Source: Pomphorhynchus laevis
Taxonomy: Eukaryota > Acanthocephala > Palaeacanthocephala > Echinorhynchida > Pomphorhynchidae
Reading direction: 5' to 3'
Assembly: GCA_012934845.2 (NCBI GenBank)
Contig: WNNJ02002928.1
Span: forward strand, 1 to 64,000
Length of the DNA: 64,000 nucleotides
Shown here: positions 22,411 through 34,216 of the stretch, piece by piece
Layout of the letters: each line of letters starts with the position of its first letter
Numbering within the stretch: position 1 is the stretch's first letter
Notes under the pieces: model-generated
The model's database searches: none
The model's input: only the letters and a program-made list of their open reading frames with translations
What the model was told of the DNA's origin: nothing
Translations under genes and position numbers: made by a program

Positions 22411-22506
22411 ATTTATTATTGTTTATTTAAAGCATCACATTATTGTTTATTTAAAACATTACATTATTGTTTATTTAAAACATTACATTATTGTTATTTA
22501 AAACAT
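22411..22506. repeat. 26-bp minisatellite, about four units
   Basis: The unit ATTATTGTTTATTTAAAACATTAC is repeated about four times with small changes (AAAGCATCAC in the first, one T fewer in the last). It follows the end of the 360-bp array by ~35 bp. Confidence 0.85.
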
Positions 22507-23560
22507 TGTAATAGTCGAAAATTGGTGAACAATAATTTCTTATTTTATTATTCTTTTCGGTGTTTTAACGCCCTGAACAAAATTTTAAGAGAACATCGAA
22601 CGTATCATTTATTACAACATCAGACGATATTTATTATTACTTTTGTTCTCTTCAATGTTCTTTATTCTCTTTCAATCAGCTGGCCCTGTTCTCTACAAAG
22701 ACATGCGTTTTTATATTTTCCTATATTGTTTGTCAGTACATAAGATTGTTGTGTGAATTTGATTGTATTTGATGTCATTTCTTGAAATCGTGTTTATTCA
22801 ATTTTCAATTTCTTAGATTAAAATTAAAGCATAATCAACTTCAATCAATATATAATAAAACCAATTAATATATAATTTAAAATCGATGAAAATAATTTTA
22901 TTACAATTTATCCGAACATATTAAAAACATTTAATTTTCGTCTTATTACAAAATAAGGCATGTTTTTAACAATTTATTTTTAAGTTTACGTTTATTTTTT
23001 AATTATAAAGTTATCATAATTTCAGAAAGGCGGTTGTACAAACATAAATTTATCCGGATCAAAATAAATGCCTCGAGCAAGATTACACACCGACTCGATT
23101 TATCGTATCATTGCAATTTTGAACATTCGCAGGCTATTTTATTAAAATTTAAAATATAAATGCCAGTCCAACGATAAAGATCAGGTTCGAAGACATCCCA
23201 GAATGCGTATCTGGAGGTCGCTATGTTCTCAAAGACGCCAAAATCGTAAATCGATAAAGTTACTTTTCGTTGGATTCAAAAGCAAATCAAACTTTGCCGA
23301 GGGACGAATATAAATTTTAACCAAAACAAATACAGATTTTATCCAATACAAATTTTAATTGCCTTGCTAACATCGCTGCCGATAATATTTTTATTTTTAA
23401 AGCTAAAGAGTTGTATGCGTTGTGATGCGGCATTTGATGCCTGATTAGCTGTTTGGATGCTTTGGAGGTCGTTTAACGCTGAATAAATTGTTTTTTACAG
23501 TTCCATCAGTTTTGTAGCGGAGTTAATACAAAAACATAAAATTATAAATAATGAAAATGA
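22507..23560. other. Intergenic DNA, nothing recognised
   Basis: AT-rich with a moderately less AT-rich patch at about 23010-23520 (for example CCCAGAATGCGTATCTGGAG). No frame or repeat could be assigned. Confidence 0.5.
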
Positions 23561-23564
23561 ATTA

Positions 23565-24035
23565 TACTGACAATCAGATCATATAACTGAGTCTACGTGT
23601 TTTATACTAAGCATAACAAAAATTAGGATAGATAATAAATAATTATATAAGATGTTATATAATTTTTATTTATATCAAGTTAAAATTTAAAATTTAATTT
23701 TAAAATAAATCAAATCAGCTAAAACTAAGTCTACGTATTTAATATAATTATAAAATAAACAAAACATAATAATGATGCTAAATCAAAATTAAATAATTAA
23801 ATAATAATATAGATAATTGTTTTTAGATTTTCTATAATTTATCTCAAGTTAAAATAAAACATTGAAATTTAAAATAAACGTCATTTTTACGAATTGACTA
23901 ATAAATAACAGATGTTGTATCAGAATAAGGATTAGAAGAGGTCATCAGAAGGAACTACTATGTAATCAAGTTTCGGCCTCTACTCCTCGACTCAACATAG
24001 CAGTGGGGACAAATATGTGCTAATAACTTATTTCC
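23565..24035 (-). mobile_element. Two PLE-A 3' units head to tail, one complete
   Basis: Minus-strand orientation. 24030-23705 is a nearly complete 3' unit, with AGAGGCCGAAACTTG and, 20 nt on, CTGATGACCTCTTC at about 23950-23985. It ends ...CTTAGTTTTAGCTGATTTG. It is followed at once by a second, truncated unit (23700-23565) ending ACTCAGTTATATGATCTG. The AGAGG/CCTCT arms around the core strings pair. The first unit preserves the hammerhead-like region best. Confidence 0.7.
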
Positions 24036-24790
24036 TCTAAAATAAAAAGGTTTTCTTTTATTAAAATGTGTTTATAACATACATTATATCTATCTATAAA
24101 GAATTTGTAAGTGTATATTTTATTAAAATAGTAGAAATTATCATTTAATGCATTAAATGATATTAAATGATTAATAAATGCATTAATTTAAGGCATTAAA
24201 TGATTTTTATTTAGTAAAGTAGTTAGTACATTTATTTACAATAAACAACATATATAGTTTTAGTAGAAAACTAGAGATTCAAGTGATGACATACCAATAA
24301 ATGTATTCAATGACAATATCTAAAACGTGCCTTATTTATATCGAACAAAATAAAGTCAAAATACATTGTTTCCCTTACAAAGTTAAATACATTCTCAACC
24401 TGGTGTGATGAGAATCTGATTTAGCGAATCTGTAATTAGCGAATTAGAATCTGATATCTGAACTCTACCACAATGATATAACGCGACTGATCTTCCAAAT
24501 TCAAAAAGTAAAGCTTTGGTGGGCAGATTGTAAATACACGGATGATACCATAACCGTCTTTGCGTAAAGATATGTGTTTCATATGCGAACAAATGCTTGC
24601 ACCTCAAAATTGAGACAGGCTTATGTTTTATTAACTTAATCGAAAGTTAAAATTTATAGTTAAAATGTTATCAACAGAAACTTTACCTACCTTAAATCAT
24701 TATAAGAATTTTTATAATTGATTTTAGAATTATGAATGATTATAAAATTAAAAATTATTTTAGAATTATGTTTATAATTCTATATTTTAA
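24036..24790. other. AT-rich DNA, nothing recognised
   Basis: Short frames only. Around 24150-24210 there are imperfect GCATTAAATGATTA repeats. No gene or element is supported. Confidence 0.5.
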
Positions 24791-25265
24791 ATCATTATAA
24801 CGATTTAAATGCAAACACAACATATGAACGTAGTGAGTTGAGTTTTGAAACAATTATTACAAGTCACTGTTCTGTAATGGATAAAAAGGGTATAAAGGTT
24901 GAATTAGATAATAAAACTATACCTATATTATATTGGAATCCAAAATTACATAAAAATCCAATAAAACCTAGGTTCATATGTAGTGCGTTTAAATGTACAT
25001 TAAAACCACTTTCTGTCTATATGAATAAAATACTTAAAGTAATAAAAGCACACTTTAAAAAATATTGCAAGGTAATCGAAATTAATACTGGTATAAACAC
25101 TATTTCAGTAATAATTTTACGAAAGAATTTTTAGAACACACAAAAGGAATAAATTTTCAGAATATAAATACGTGCGATTTTAGTACGCTTTATACAAATC
25201 TAGATTTAGTAGATATTAAAGATGCATTAGAAAAATTAATTGATATCATATTCGGAAAAAGATAT
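24790..25265 (+). mobile_element. PLE-A reverse transcriptase fragment
   Basis: It encodes the PLE RT finger and palm start. Residues include ILYWNPKLHKNPIKPRFICS, then LKPLSVYMNKILKVIKAHFK, and after a frameshift near 25100 FNTLYT-region residues ending CDFSTLYTNLDLVDIKDALE. The PKLHKNP and DFSTLYT strings are PLE hallmarks. The rest of the RT, including the catalytic YxDD, is missing. Homologous to 1-215 on the other strand. Confidence 0.85.
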
Positions 25266-25374
25266 ACATATATATATGTTATAATAACTATAACGCCAGA
25301 TCGTTACAAGGAACAAATTAACAATCTAACTAAATAACTAAATATATAAAGTAAACTCTTCATATGCTTAACGA

Positions 25375-28190
25375 TCATCATCAGCGTCGCGACTGTAAGT
25401 AGAGCGTGCTCGATTACCTTCAGCCGAACAACGATGATCAGCTCGCCACATAACATCGTCAGCAAACGTTACCGAATTTGGGGGTCGTTTGTTTTGTCCG
25501 TCGTGTTTGGTGCAATATTCGTCATCAGTACCGCAAATCTTCACTAGAGCGCTCTTTAGATCGGCATTGCTGCCGTCAGTGTTTGGTATTTCTATGGCAT
25601 CACGTCTACAACCGCGCCCTGTTCGCTTACTTAATTACTGCACTGTTCGCGCAATTGCTGGTAGTATATGTCATCAAAGCCGATCTTACTCTGCAAATCC
25701 TGGATATCGATAATAAACGAATCCAGAACAATATGGTATTTCCCATCCACGTGATAAAAACTAGACGATTGAATTGGGTTTATTTTCCGAAATAGGGTTT
25801 AAGTCAACAGGCTCTTTGCTTTCGCTGGCTAATTCTGTTCCGTATCTGATGAATGTTGTTGAATATCGATCTCACTAGTTCTACAAAGCGAAATGCTTTG
25901 TTCAGAAGTATTATCATCGATCCGTCTAAATGGTACCAGCTTGTCAATTGCAACAAAATCGTTGTAGGTATAGCTATTATAACCACGTCTCCGACGTGGT
26001 TCCCCGCCCGTTTGCCGGGTAGCGTCGCACCCCTGCCTCCTCTTTTATCAATATTTTCTAATGGTCGTTGCTGAGTAGTCGTTATCCAATTCGTTGAGCT
26101 AGCATTAGCTTCCTTTAATCGTTGATTTTGGTTAATTTCCTTATTAGTGATGTCCTCCGAGTTATTTCCTGGTGACAACCAATTAATGCACGTGTTTAAG
26201 GGTCCAGTATTTAATGCTTGATCGTCGATATCAATGTGAAATCTGTCGCGTTGCATTTTAAGTGAATGAGTTAGGGCTGTATGCAATGATAGGGGATTCG
26301 ACACGCTCTTTACGGGACATTTGTTGATGATCTTACTGTTATCGATCTCTTTTGAAGGTTAAAAGAAGCTTTGTTGCGAATCTGCTCAAGCAAATCGTTT
26401 TTAAATTTCTTGTCCCTAGGCGGAAATTTGCCCTTCTCTTGATTGATATTAGTTTCGTTTCCACTATCAAAATTGATCATCCTATTAGGTGGTAAAGGAA
26501 GTTCGTCTATTTGTGCGGAGTCCTGTACAAGTAATGATCGTTTTGACTGATCGGCATTATTTAAACTGTTCTGGGATGATTTCATTGTCTTATAATTCAT
26601 CGACAATTTACATGGATCAAGGGATATAAACGAATATGGCGTTTATCCGTTATTCAAAGATTTGGATTGAAATGTGCCGTAAAAGGGTAATAGGCCTTTA
26701 ACAGCATCTGAATCGTTATTTGCGCATTTTGGAATATCGCGTAATAGGTGCATCACAGCATCGGTATGTAGATTCTACATACCGATGTAGAATGACGATC
26801 GCAAGACGATTGTAACAGCTGGGTCGAGGCAAGCTTATCGATCAGCCGTGAAGTCGATGATTATCCGCCCTCCGTGAACGGTATGAAGTTTGATCCCATC
26901 CTTGTTATTATATTACCAATGCCTAAAAATAGCCAGGAAATAGTAAAACGTCCAGACTGTATATCTCTCCGATTTGCTTCACGCTATGGATGAATGCGCT
27001 CTGGTTGTGCGCAGCATTGCATTTTAGACCGAAGCCACCCAGACGGATAGGCAGTGCCATATGTGATTTGGTAGCTTCTTGAAGTTGGCAGACACAAATT
27101 TTCTGAATATCGCTAGCAATTTGTCTGTCAAATGACTGACAAAACGTTTTTGTCGTCCTTGGATCGACTGTGCGGAGGAGGTGGTTTATCCTCGACGAGG
27201 ATGCTCAGTGTCGAAGTAGAATGTGTCCGACGAGGGTCTGGCAGCTTTACTACTGCATAATTATGTTACGAGCCGATTTGCGGAGGATCTAGTGATCCTC
27301 CGCTATTGGCTCGTAACATATCCTGTAGATGCTCCGGTCTTAGCCGCAGACAGCCTGGTCCTGACGCTGAGAGGAAAGAGTTGACCGCGGCAAAGACTTT
27401 CACGACTTATAACTATTGACAAAAGCGGATTGTTCAAGCGCTGTTTTGTAATATTAGGGGATGAGAGTGGTTGATCTGTACAGCTGCTGTATGTAGGCGG
27501 ATGTTGTTTTTGAAGTACTGTCCGTGCTTGTGCAGATAGGATTGATATTCCGACTGAAATTTGGGGTTGAGCTGCTTTTCCGTAATTTCTTTGCTTGGCC
27601 AGACTGATACAAGCAAGTTCCGACTTGTCGTTCGGTTTTGTGATTTGCATTTTTGCGTGACATTGCTCTCACCGATGGCAAATACGATAAGGCGGTTGTC
27701 GCGTAGGCTCTTATTGACTCGCAAATGTGCTTTTCGACTTTATGTCGGCCTTTGCAAGTTGTAGGTATCAATCAACTGAAGCACGATTTGGCGAAGAGCA
27801 GCAACTTTGCCCATGAATCGGCATCTCCGATTTGGAGCGCGCGTTTAATCTTGTCACATAATTGGGTGAATGCTAGAACCCTTGCTTAAAACGGGATACG
27901 TATGACTGTTGGCGATTCATTGCGCCAGCGTGATTGAGAGCACGACAGATGGCTTGAATCTTCGACTCGAACAGGCGGAATTACTATCGGTAAATTGATT
28001 TCTTCGGTTCCTTCGTTGGATTTAGCCTCTGACACATCGTCAAAACAACTCTGAAGGATTCCTTTGCCGGACCCTGCACATCTTGAACCTCCAAACTTGT
28101 GGAAACGGAATCGTCCACTTGATGTCAAGACAATTTTTCTCTGGCAGATGTGACAAAGACGCTTTCCTACTTCCATTTGTGTAGTTAATT
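25375..28190 (-). mobile_element. LINE-2 copy, internally deleted (zinc finger end, post-RT part and 3' ORF)
   Basis: The minus strand starts at 28176 with MEVGKRLCHICQRKIVLTSS, GRFRFHKFGGSRCAGSGK, a C-x2-C...H...C finger seen at the N-terminus of one LINE group. At about 27180-27020 it encodes LLRTVDPRTTKTFCQSFDRQ and HMALPIRLGGFGLKCNAAHN, the conserved post-RT region of the same group. The RT palm between them is absent. At 26606-25804 and about 25640-25375 there are polar open stretches (ending ...SRDADDDR and a stop) like the acidic tail of the copy at 59.5 kb. Multiple stops and frameshifts are present. GC content is higher than the flanks. Confidence 0.65.
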
Positions 28191-28730
28191 GCGCTGTTGT
28201 TTGATTGTATTCAGATATGATTTTGTATTGAAATTAGTTGTGCAAACAGTAAAGTATACGTAGTATCGGCAATTTGTAATCAGGTATTACTGGATTGAAT
28301 GTTTTTTATTGTATGTTATTTATATCTCAAATTTTGTGATTAAGTGTTTGTTATATTATCTCACAATCTCTTTGAATTGTCAATTCAAAGTTTGTATGAT
28401 ATATTTTATAGATTTATTTCTGTCGGCCAGCAGAGCGAAATAAACGATCTGAAATGGACAATCTGAAATTTACGATTTGAAATGGACGATTGTAATCACT
28501 TGATCGATACTTATAGCTTTGCCTCTTTAATACTATAACGCCTATCTAACAAAAATTAAACCATCAAATAAATATAAATATATGGATAAAATTAAATTAA
28601 TAGAAGATTAAATATTTTTATAAATCAAAATATTTATCTTTAAAATTAGGGGCATCTATATTTAGACAAATAAGCCCAATTATAACTGGCATTTTTGAGT
28701 TTTATCTAATATGAATTTGTTCATAATTGT
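28191..28730. other. AT-rich DNA, nothing recognised
   Basis: Around 28435-28490 there are short repeats of the type CGATCTGAAATGGACAATCTG. Nothing else is recognised. Confidence 0.5.
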
Positions 28731-28734
28731 TTAA

Positions 28735-29325
28735 AAATAAATCTAAACTATATAAAGATATAAAATATGTTTCGATATATAATATATCACTAATATTAGT
28801 GAAAAGAAAGGGGTATATCTAGATATGAACATTAAATTAACATTAATTAACATTAAATTAACATTAACGAAAATAGTTAAATATATTAATCAACAAAATA
28901 TTATTAAAAATTAAATTTAAACTTTTAATCGAAAACTTTTTATCGGTAATAAATAATATACTGTTTATTTTAATAAGATATTATATAATCAAATTTCATC
29001 AGAGGAAATACGTCTGAGAAAATAGTGGCCAAAACCTGATAGCATAGCAGTTCCTTCTTATGACCTCTTATCCTTATTCTGATACAACGTCTGTTATTTA
29101 TTAGTCAATTCGTAATAATTGACTTTTATTTTAAATTTCAATTTTTTATTTTAACATTATTTAAGATAATAAATAAATTATGAATTAAAAAAAATAAATC
29201 ATAAATTATTTAACATTTTGTATAATAGTTATTTATTACTTAATTATTTAATTTTTATTTAGAACTATTTTTTATTTATAAATAGTATAAAATACTAAAC
29301 TCAATTAGCTGATATGATTAAGTTT
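28735..29325 (+). mobile_element. PLE-A copy, RT C-terminal remnant plus 3' terminal unit
   Basis: About 28810-28920 contains TATCTAGATATGAACATTAA, the same string that starts the RT thumb at 53.1 kb, then KIVKYINQQN. Some 180 bp of thumb is missing between them. 28985-29320 is the 3' unit, with GGCCAAAAC in place of GGCCGAAAC and CTTATGACCTC in place of CTGATGACCTC, ending CTCAATTAGCTGAT. The hammerhead-like cores are thus decayed here. Confidence 0.7.
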
Positions 29326-29670
29326 TGAATCGTTGTATTTTATCAGTTGTATTTAATACTTCATTTCGATTAAAGGCGCAAGTGGCTAAATAAAATGATC
29401 TCAGATAAGAATTAGCAATTATTTAATATTTTTTTAAATGTTCTAGAATCCTAGAGATAGGACAAATTTCTTAAAGGTATGAACCCAACATGTACCCTTT
29501 GTTTCGCTTAATTTGTAAAACTCGACAATTGTTTATTTTCCGATACCATATTCAATTTTCTTTGTCACTCTTATAATATTTATTATAAATGTTATATAAT
29601 ATTTATTGCTAATATAATTTATCTGAGAATCGTAAGAATCATAATAAAATATATTTACTACTAAGACATC
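29326..29670. other. AT-rich DNA, nothing recognised
   Basis: There is no open frame or repeat that can be assigned. Confidence 0.5.
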
Positions 29671-29674
29671 AGTT

Positions 29675-30330
29675 TTGTCAATTCAATATTTGCCATCTGT
29701 TCTGTATCAGTTTTTCTTGACCTTTCCTGCTTCAATTGACCGCACATCAATTCAATTTGTTATATTCTCACTCAGGTCCCTCGAGGTTCTTGAAAAGTTA
29801 TTAACCGGGTGGGAATATTTTTGTATACCAAGCGCCTCTACTATAAAAATGACACTAATATACGACAGTTCTAAGCAATCACTGATTTGCATCAAGGAGC
29901 CCCTCTTTTCCATTTTGTATCTCGCATATTCAATTATTCTTCTTAAACATATTATGAGCGATCAACATCTATGGTATACGCTGATGATACAACATCCCTA
30001 TTCTCAGGATGCAGATGCAAATATGTTGTCTTTAAAAATATCCAATTATTTCTAAGATTAAAAGTCTAGTTGTCCCCATCTAACATCATTCATAATCTAT
30101 CAAAGATAAAGGTTGTTGTCTTCATGACAAAACTGCAACTAAAAAATTGAAGAGAATGGCAATTTCTGCCTTTTCTTTTCTTTACACATTGAGTAAGATA
30201 CACGGGTTTCATCAGTTTGGTGAACTGGGCTGCCGGAGTTGGCTTGAAAAGATTGAAGAATCTCCTGAATAGAGCAAGGTGGGTCTAGAAGCGTTCCAAG
30301 CGTTTATCATTGAAAAAGAGTATTCAGGTG
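29675..30330 (+). mobile_element. Degenerate LINE RT fragment (LINE-3, Jockey/CR1-type)
   Basis: The + strand encodes, across frames, an EPLFSILYLAYSIILLKHI-like segment (the PQGSILxPxLF region), then MVYADDTTSLFSG with the catalytic YADD at about 29974, and then a decayed thumb region. 29990-30080 is homologous to 43140-43240, the second copy of this family. Multiple frameshifts and stops are present. It is too short and decayed for a clade to be assigned. Confidence 0.65.
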
Positions 30331-31189
30331 ACCTTATGGTGTACTTGGGTCATCTCGGTATTTGTATTTTTTTTCTAGATGACGTCCCATGAGCATCGAC
30401 TATTTTTTAAGCACCCTTAGTGTCGCGATAGAGATACTAGTGTGCTGCATTCCTGGGTGGATCAATCGCAAGGTGTCGCGTTGGTGTGTGCTTGCAAGGT
30501 CTGATCTCTCTGCTGATCAGAAAATGAATAATACACAAATTAGAGTTAAAGAAGAGGTATATACTTACTGATTTATTATTTTGTTAAAATTACTTACTTC
30601 GTTACCCAGCCTGTATATTTTTATTAAGAAAACATTTATTTGTTTTAATTGATGCGTGATTGATATAATTCGTTGTAATTCTGATTTTTTAATTATTTCT
30701 ATATGAGCAATTTCGTTGTGTGTATCTTTTTTGTTTGCAATTTAGTGTGGAAGATTATGTAGATCGAAGAGCAAGAACAATGCAGTTATCGTATAATACT
30801 GCTTTAATTTACTATAAATATTATGTGCAATTGTGTTTTTTAATTTTAATCTCTGACGATATTGATATTTTGTCGACCAAATATCAAATATATTCGTTTT
30901 ATTTTTGCTGCTTTATTAATCGAAGTTTTGCTACAATTTATTCTTAAAAATAAATCAAATTACAAAATTAAACCATATTTCATTATTATATCGTTATTAA
31001 TTTGATTTTTAATTTATCTTCTTCTATAAATAATATTTATATTTCACAGATCACTACAAAACTTCTTTGCTTACATTTGTGTTTGTTTTCTTGTAGATCT
31101 GTATTTTTATAAATTTTCTTTCATTACATTAATATTCGTTTATTGCTCATCGATATTTTTTAAGTAATTTTCATTGTCTTTATGCTATC
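30331..31189. other. AT-rich DNA, nothing recognised
   Basis: There are short frames only. The first ~250 bp (to about 30570) is less AT-rich and may be an extension of the LINE-3 fragment. Confidence 0.45.
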
Positions 31190-31335
31190 CTTTTTAAACA
31201 ATTTGAGTTTTTTAATGTGGCAAATGCACACAGACTGTGTGCTTACAAGCCCACAAAAGCGAAACAGATAAAAAGTTAATCGTTTAGTAGCATCGATTTT
31301 AGTTGCTTTTTGAAAAAATGGAGTGAGGATGATAA

Positions 31336-32736
31336 TCACAGATGATCAGGTAAGGAATTCCAAAGGAGAGGAGCAGCGATATGTAGAGATCGACGATCGA
31401 AGTTTGTTAAGTGAAGAGATAAATGTAGCAGACGAGAATCACGGGAACGTAGGTGAGTAGAAAGATAGCGAGATTCACTTAGAGTTGGCAGATAGAGATA
31501 AGAAGGAGAATTACAATGGAGAAGGCGATAAGTTAGACAAAGCAGACGAAAACGAACGCGATGTTCAATATTTAGCCATCCAAGTTTTAATAAATAGGAA
31601 GATATATGATCGAATTTACGAAATCGAAAAAGGATGCGCACAGCAGTGTTAATGAGGCGCTGAAGAGGTTTAATGAATGATTTTGAAGAGAAGACGAGAA
31701 GGCTAAGACAGTAATCACTACGTGGGAAAAGAAGGGACGAGATAGGAGATTTACAAGAACTAAAATCAAGAAAATTTCTGACGAGACGAATATCAAGGAA
31801 AAGAATATTTGAAGACCTAGTTTTATCATGAATGAAGAGATCGAGATGCAGGTTAGTGTCGAAGTGAATACCTAGAAATACTAATTTATCTACAGCAGGA
31901 ATAATTGTGGTCTGAAGATACAGAGAAGGAGGAAAAACAAAAACAGTGTAGGGTAAAATCCATAACACTTTAGATTTGGTAGGATTGAGGGATATGCGCA
32001 AAGAAATTAGATGTTCTGATAGAGCACGAAGACAATTAGATGCGAATACGAAATGTTGGCTTTGGGAATGAGGAGACGAATGAGAATAAGGAAGTATATC
32101 ATCAGCGTACTGCATTACTCTGAAGCAGAATTTACTAATTATACAAGATAAATCTCCAAGAAGAAACGTAAATAGAATAGGGCAAAGTACAGAAACTTGA
32201 GGTACACCGCAAGAGAGAGAAGATAGAGGAGAACACATTGAATTAGAATGGACGGAAAATGATCGATCGGAGAGATACGAAGAGAACCAAGCCAAGGTTG
32301 ACGAAGAGAAACCATAGTGATAGTGACGAAGAAAAAGAAGGATTTTGTGATCGACAATGTCGAATGCAGATGAAAGATCGAGCGATATTACCACACTACA
32401 CAGTCCTTTGTCACGAGCGGAGAGCATATCAGAAAATACTTTATGACATGCTAGTTCGGTGGAATGATTGGAGCGGAAAGCAGATTGAAAAGAAGGGTAG
32501 AGCTGCGATGAAGAGAGATACTTGTTTATCTGATCTAAGATAAGGTGTTCAAGAATTTTAGATAAGGTTGGTAGAATTGATATTGGGCGATAAGATGAAG
32601 GAAGAGAGGGGTCAAGAGAGGGATTTTTAAGTAGGGGACGAACAATGGACATTTTCCAAAGAACAGGAAATATTCCGTTCACGATTGACGAGTTTAAGAG
32701 GCTGGTAAGGAAAGGTGTAAAGTCTGTTGACAACAA
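31336..32736 (-). pseudogene. LINE-1 ORF2 reverse transcriptase domain
   Basis: A 466-codon open block with RT motifs in order: PLLKNPSLDPSLPSSYRPIS (motif 1), AFRSNHSTELA, VVISLDLSSAFDIVDHKIL (motif A, catalytic D), GVPQVSVLCPILFTFLLGDL (motif B; the usual GVPQGSVLGPLLF has V for G and C for G here) and VMQYADDILPYSHS (catalytic YADD). It continues through KLVFLGIHFDTNL, FPRSDYCLSLL and the C-terminal AAPLLWNSLPDHL. This block has no internal stop. It is disconnected from the endonuclease by frameshifts, hence called a pseudogene. The order and spacing fit the CR1/L2/Jockey group. Confidence 0.9.
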
Positions 32737-32900
32737 TTTGAGAATTCGAGTGTGGATGGGATTGACAGGATAGGACTTACAAGTTAACGAAATAAGAAGG
32801 CAAGATACCTCATCTTCAGATACCGCAAGTGGATAAAAGAGATCAGGGATACGAATAGACGAGATACAAAAGGTTTGTGGAAGGACGATGATCGAATCGA

Positions 32901-33497
32901 TTAGAGAACGGATTTTGAAATTAGGTAATCAGAGAATTGAGAAGAATCAAGAGTGTAGGTGACAGAGGAACGAGAAAGTAGAGAATTAAGAGTTTTCCAT
33001 TTAGTTCGAGAGTCATTAGCGGAAGCCAGTTTGTTTCGCCAAAAACTATGTGCCTTAGAACGCAGAAGTTGCCTATGCGAACGACGAAGAGCAAAGAATT
33101 GGTTACGATAAAAGGATGAATCAAGTTCTGAAGATAGTCTGAGATAACGATGATAAGTTCTGAAAGAACGACGCAGGAGGCGTTTTGAAGTCACACACTC
33201 AGAGTCGAACCATGTTGCAAGATTTTGCCGTGATTGAACAAAAGTTTTAAGAGGAATAATTTCATCGAGGATAGAGCAAAATACATTGCCAAAGAGGGTA
33301 CATAAGTAATTGGGGGATTGGTAGATAGAAGAAGGATACATTAACGGAGAGCGGTTAATATGAGAGCGAAGAAGGGAAAAGTCGAGGAATTTCCAAGAAC
33401 GACACGAGATAATTTTCGCAGGAACATTGATTTTTAACAAAGGGAGAGAACATGTAACAAGGAAGTGGTCGGATAGAGCAGGATCAGATATGCACAA
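32901..33497 (-). pseudogene. LINE-1 ORF2 middle part (end of endonuclease and linker)
   Basis: It begins CISDPALSDHFLVTCSLPL, the final SDH motif of the APE-type endonuclease, and continues through the linker (WFDSECVTSKRLLRRSFRTY, SFWRNKLASANDSRTKW), which in related LINEs leads into the RT. It is in a different frame from the preceding endonuclease block. Confidence 0.85.
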
Positions 33498-33514
33498 TGA
33501 AGAAAGGCAAGACG

Positions 33515-34129
33515 TTAAGGTAGGGCAACAATATCGAGGGTACCGCTAAGAATATGGGTATCAGAAGAATAATGAGGAGACATGATTTGAAAATCATGAT
33601 CGTTAAATGTAGAAACCGTCTTTAGGGTATTGGAATCACGAGGACGATCTAAGCGAACATTTATATCACCTAGTACAACGCAAGGTAAACCGGAGAGGAA
33701 GATGAAAGAAAGTAAGTTTGACAGTTCACAGAAAAAAGAGTCAGACGGATGACATGATCTAGGCCGATAGAATAAGTAGATATTGAGAAACAAAGAGCCG
33801 GCTTTTACACGGAACTCAAGTACTTCGAAAGTGAGAGGAACAAATTGCAACGGTAATGATTGCAACGAAGACCAATGATGAGAGAAAGTTATAAGACCAC
33901 CGTGGTTAATTGATCGATTTGAACTAATAGGTCGTTGACGAGCCTTATCGACCACAGAGAGATTTAAAGAGCGGAGGCGTTTAAGAGAGTAATCATTCTG
34001 ATCAACGTGCCAAGATTCGGTAAAACACAAAACATCCAAAGATTTATAAAGATCATATACTGTATCAACCTCGTTACTAAGAGAGCGGATATTTAAAACG
34101 GCTAATTTCCAGGAAGATTTGGGGAGCAT
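33515..34129 (-). pseudogene. LINE-1 ORF2 APE-type endonuclease domain
   Basis: The 204-codon block carries the APE-like motifs: LAVLNIRSLSNEVD, LCFTESWH (catalytic E), FYRPRS, VVLGDINVRLDRPRD (GDxN) and HILSGTLDIV. The last SDH motif lies in the next block after a frameshift. This nuclease nicks the target for reverse transcription. The start is taken at MLPKSSWKLAVLNIRS because it precedes the first motif by a few residues, although ORF2 in intact copies could begin slightly upstream. Confidence 0.85.
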
Positions 34130-34216
34130 TAAAGTAGAATCAATTAGAGGATACCCCGGATGATTTACTTGAAGTTTTGCTGGAGGATTTACCTTTTAAT
34201 CATTTTCAATCGTTGG

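Noticed and set aside
25478-26074. Plus-strand frames as genes
   Set aside because: They lie opposite LINE-2 remnant sequence and have no protein-like features.
32259-32543. 94-codon plus-strand frame
   Set aside because: It is the antisense of the LINE-1 RT, rich in Arg/Lys/Glu as expected from the complement.
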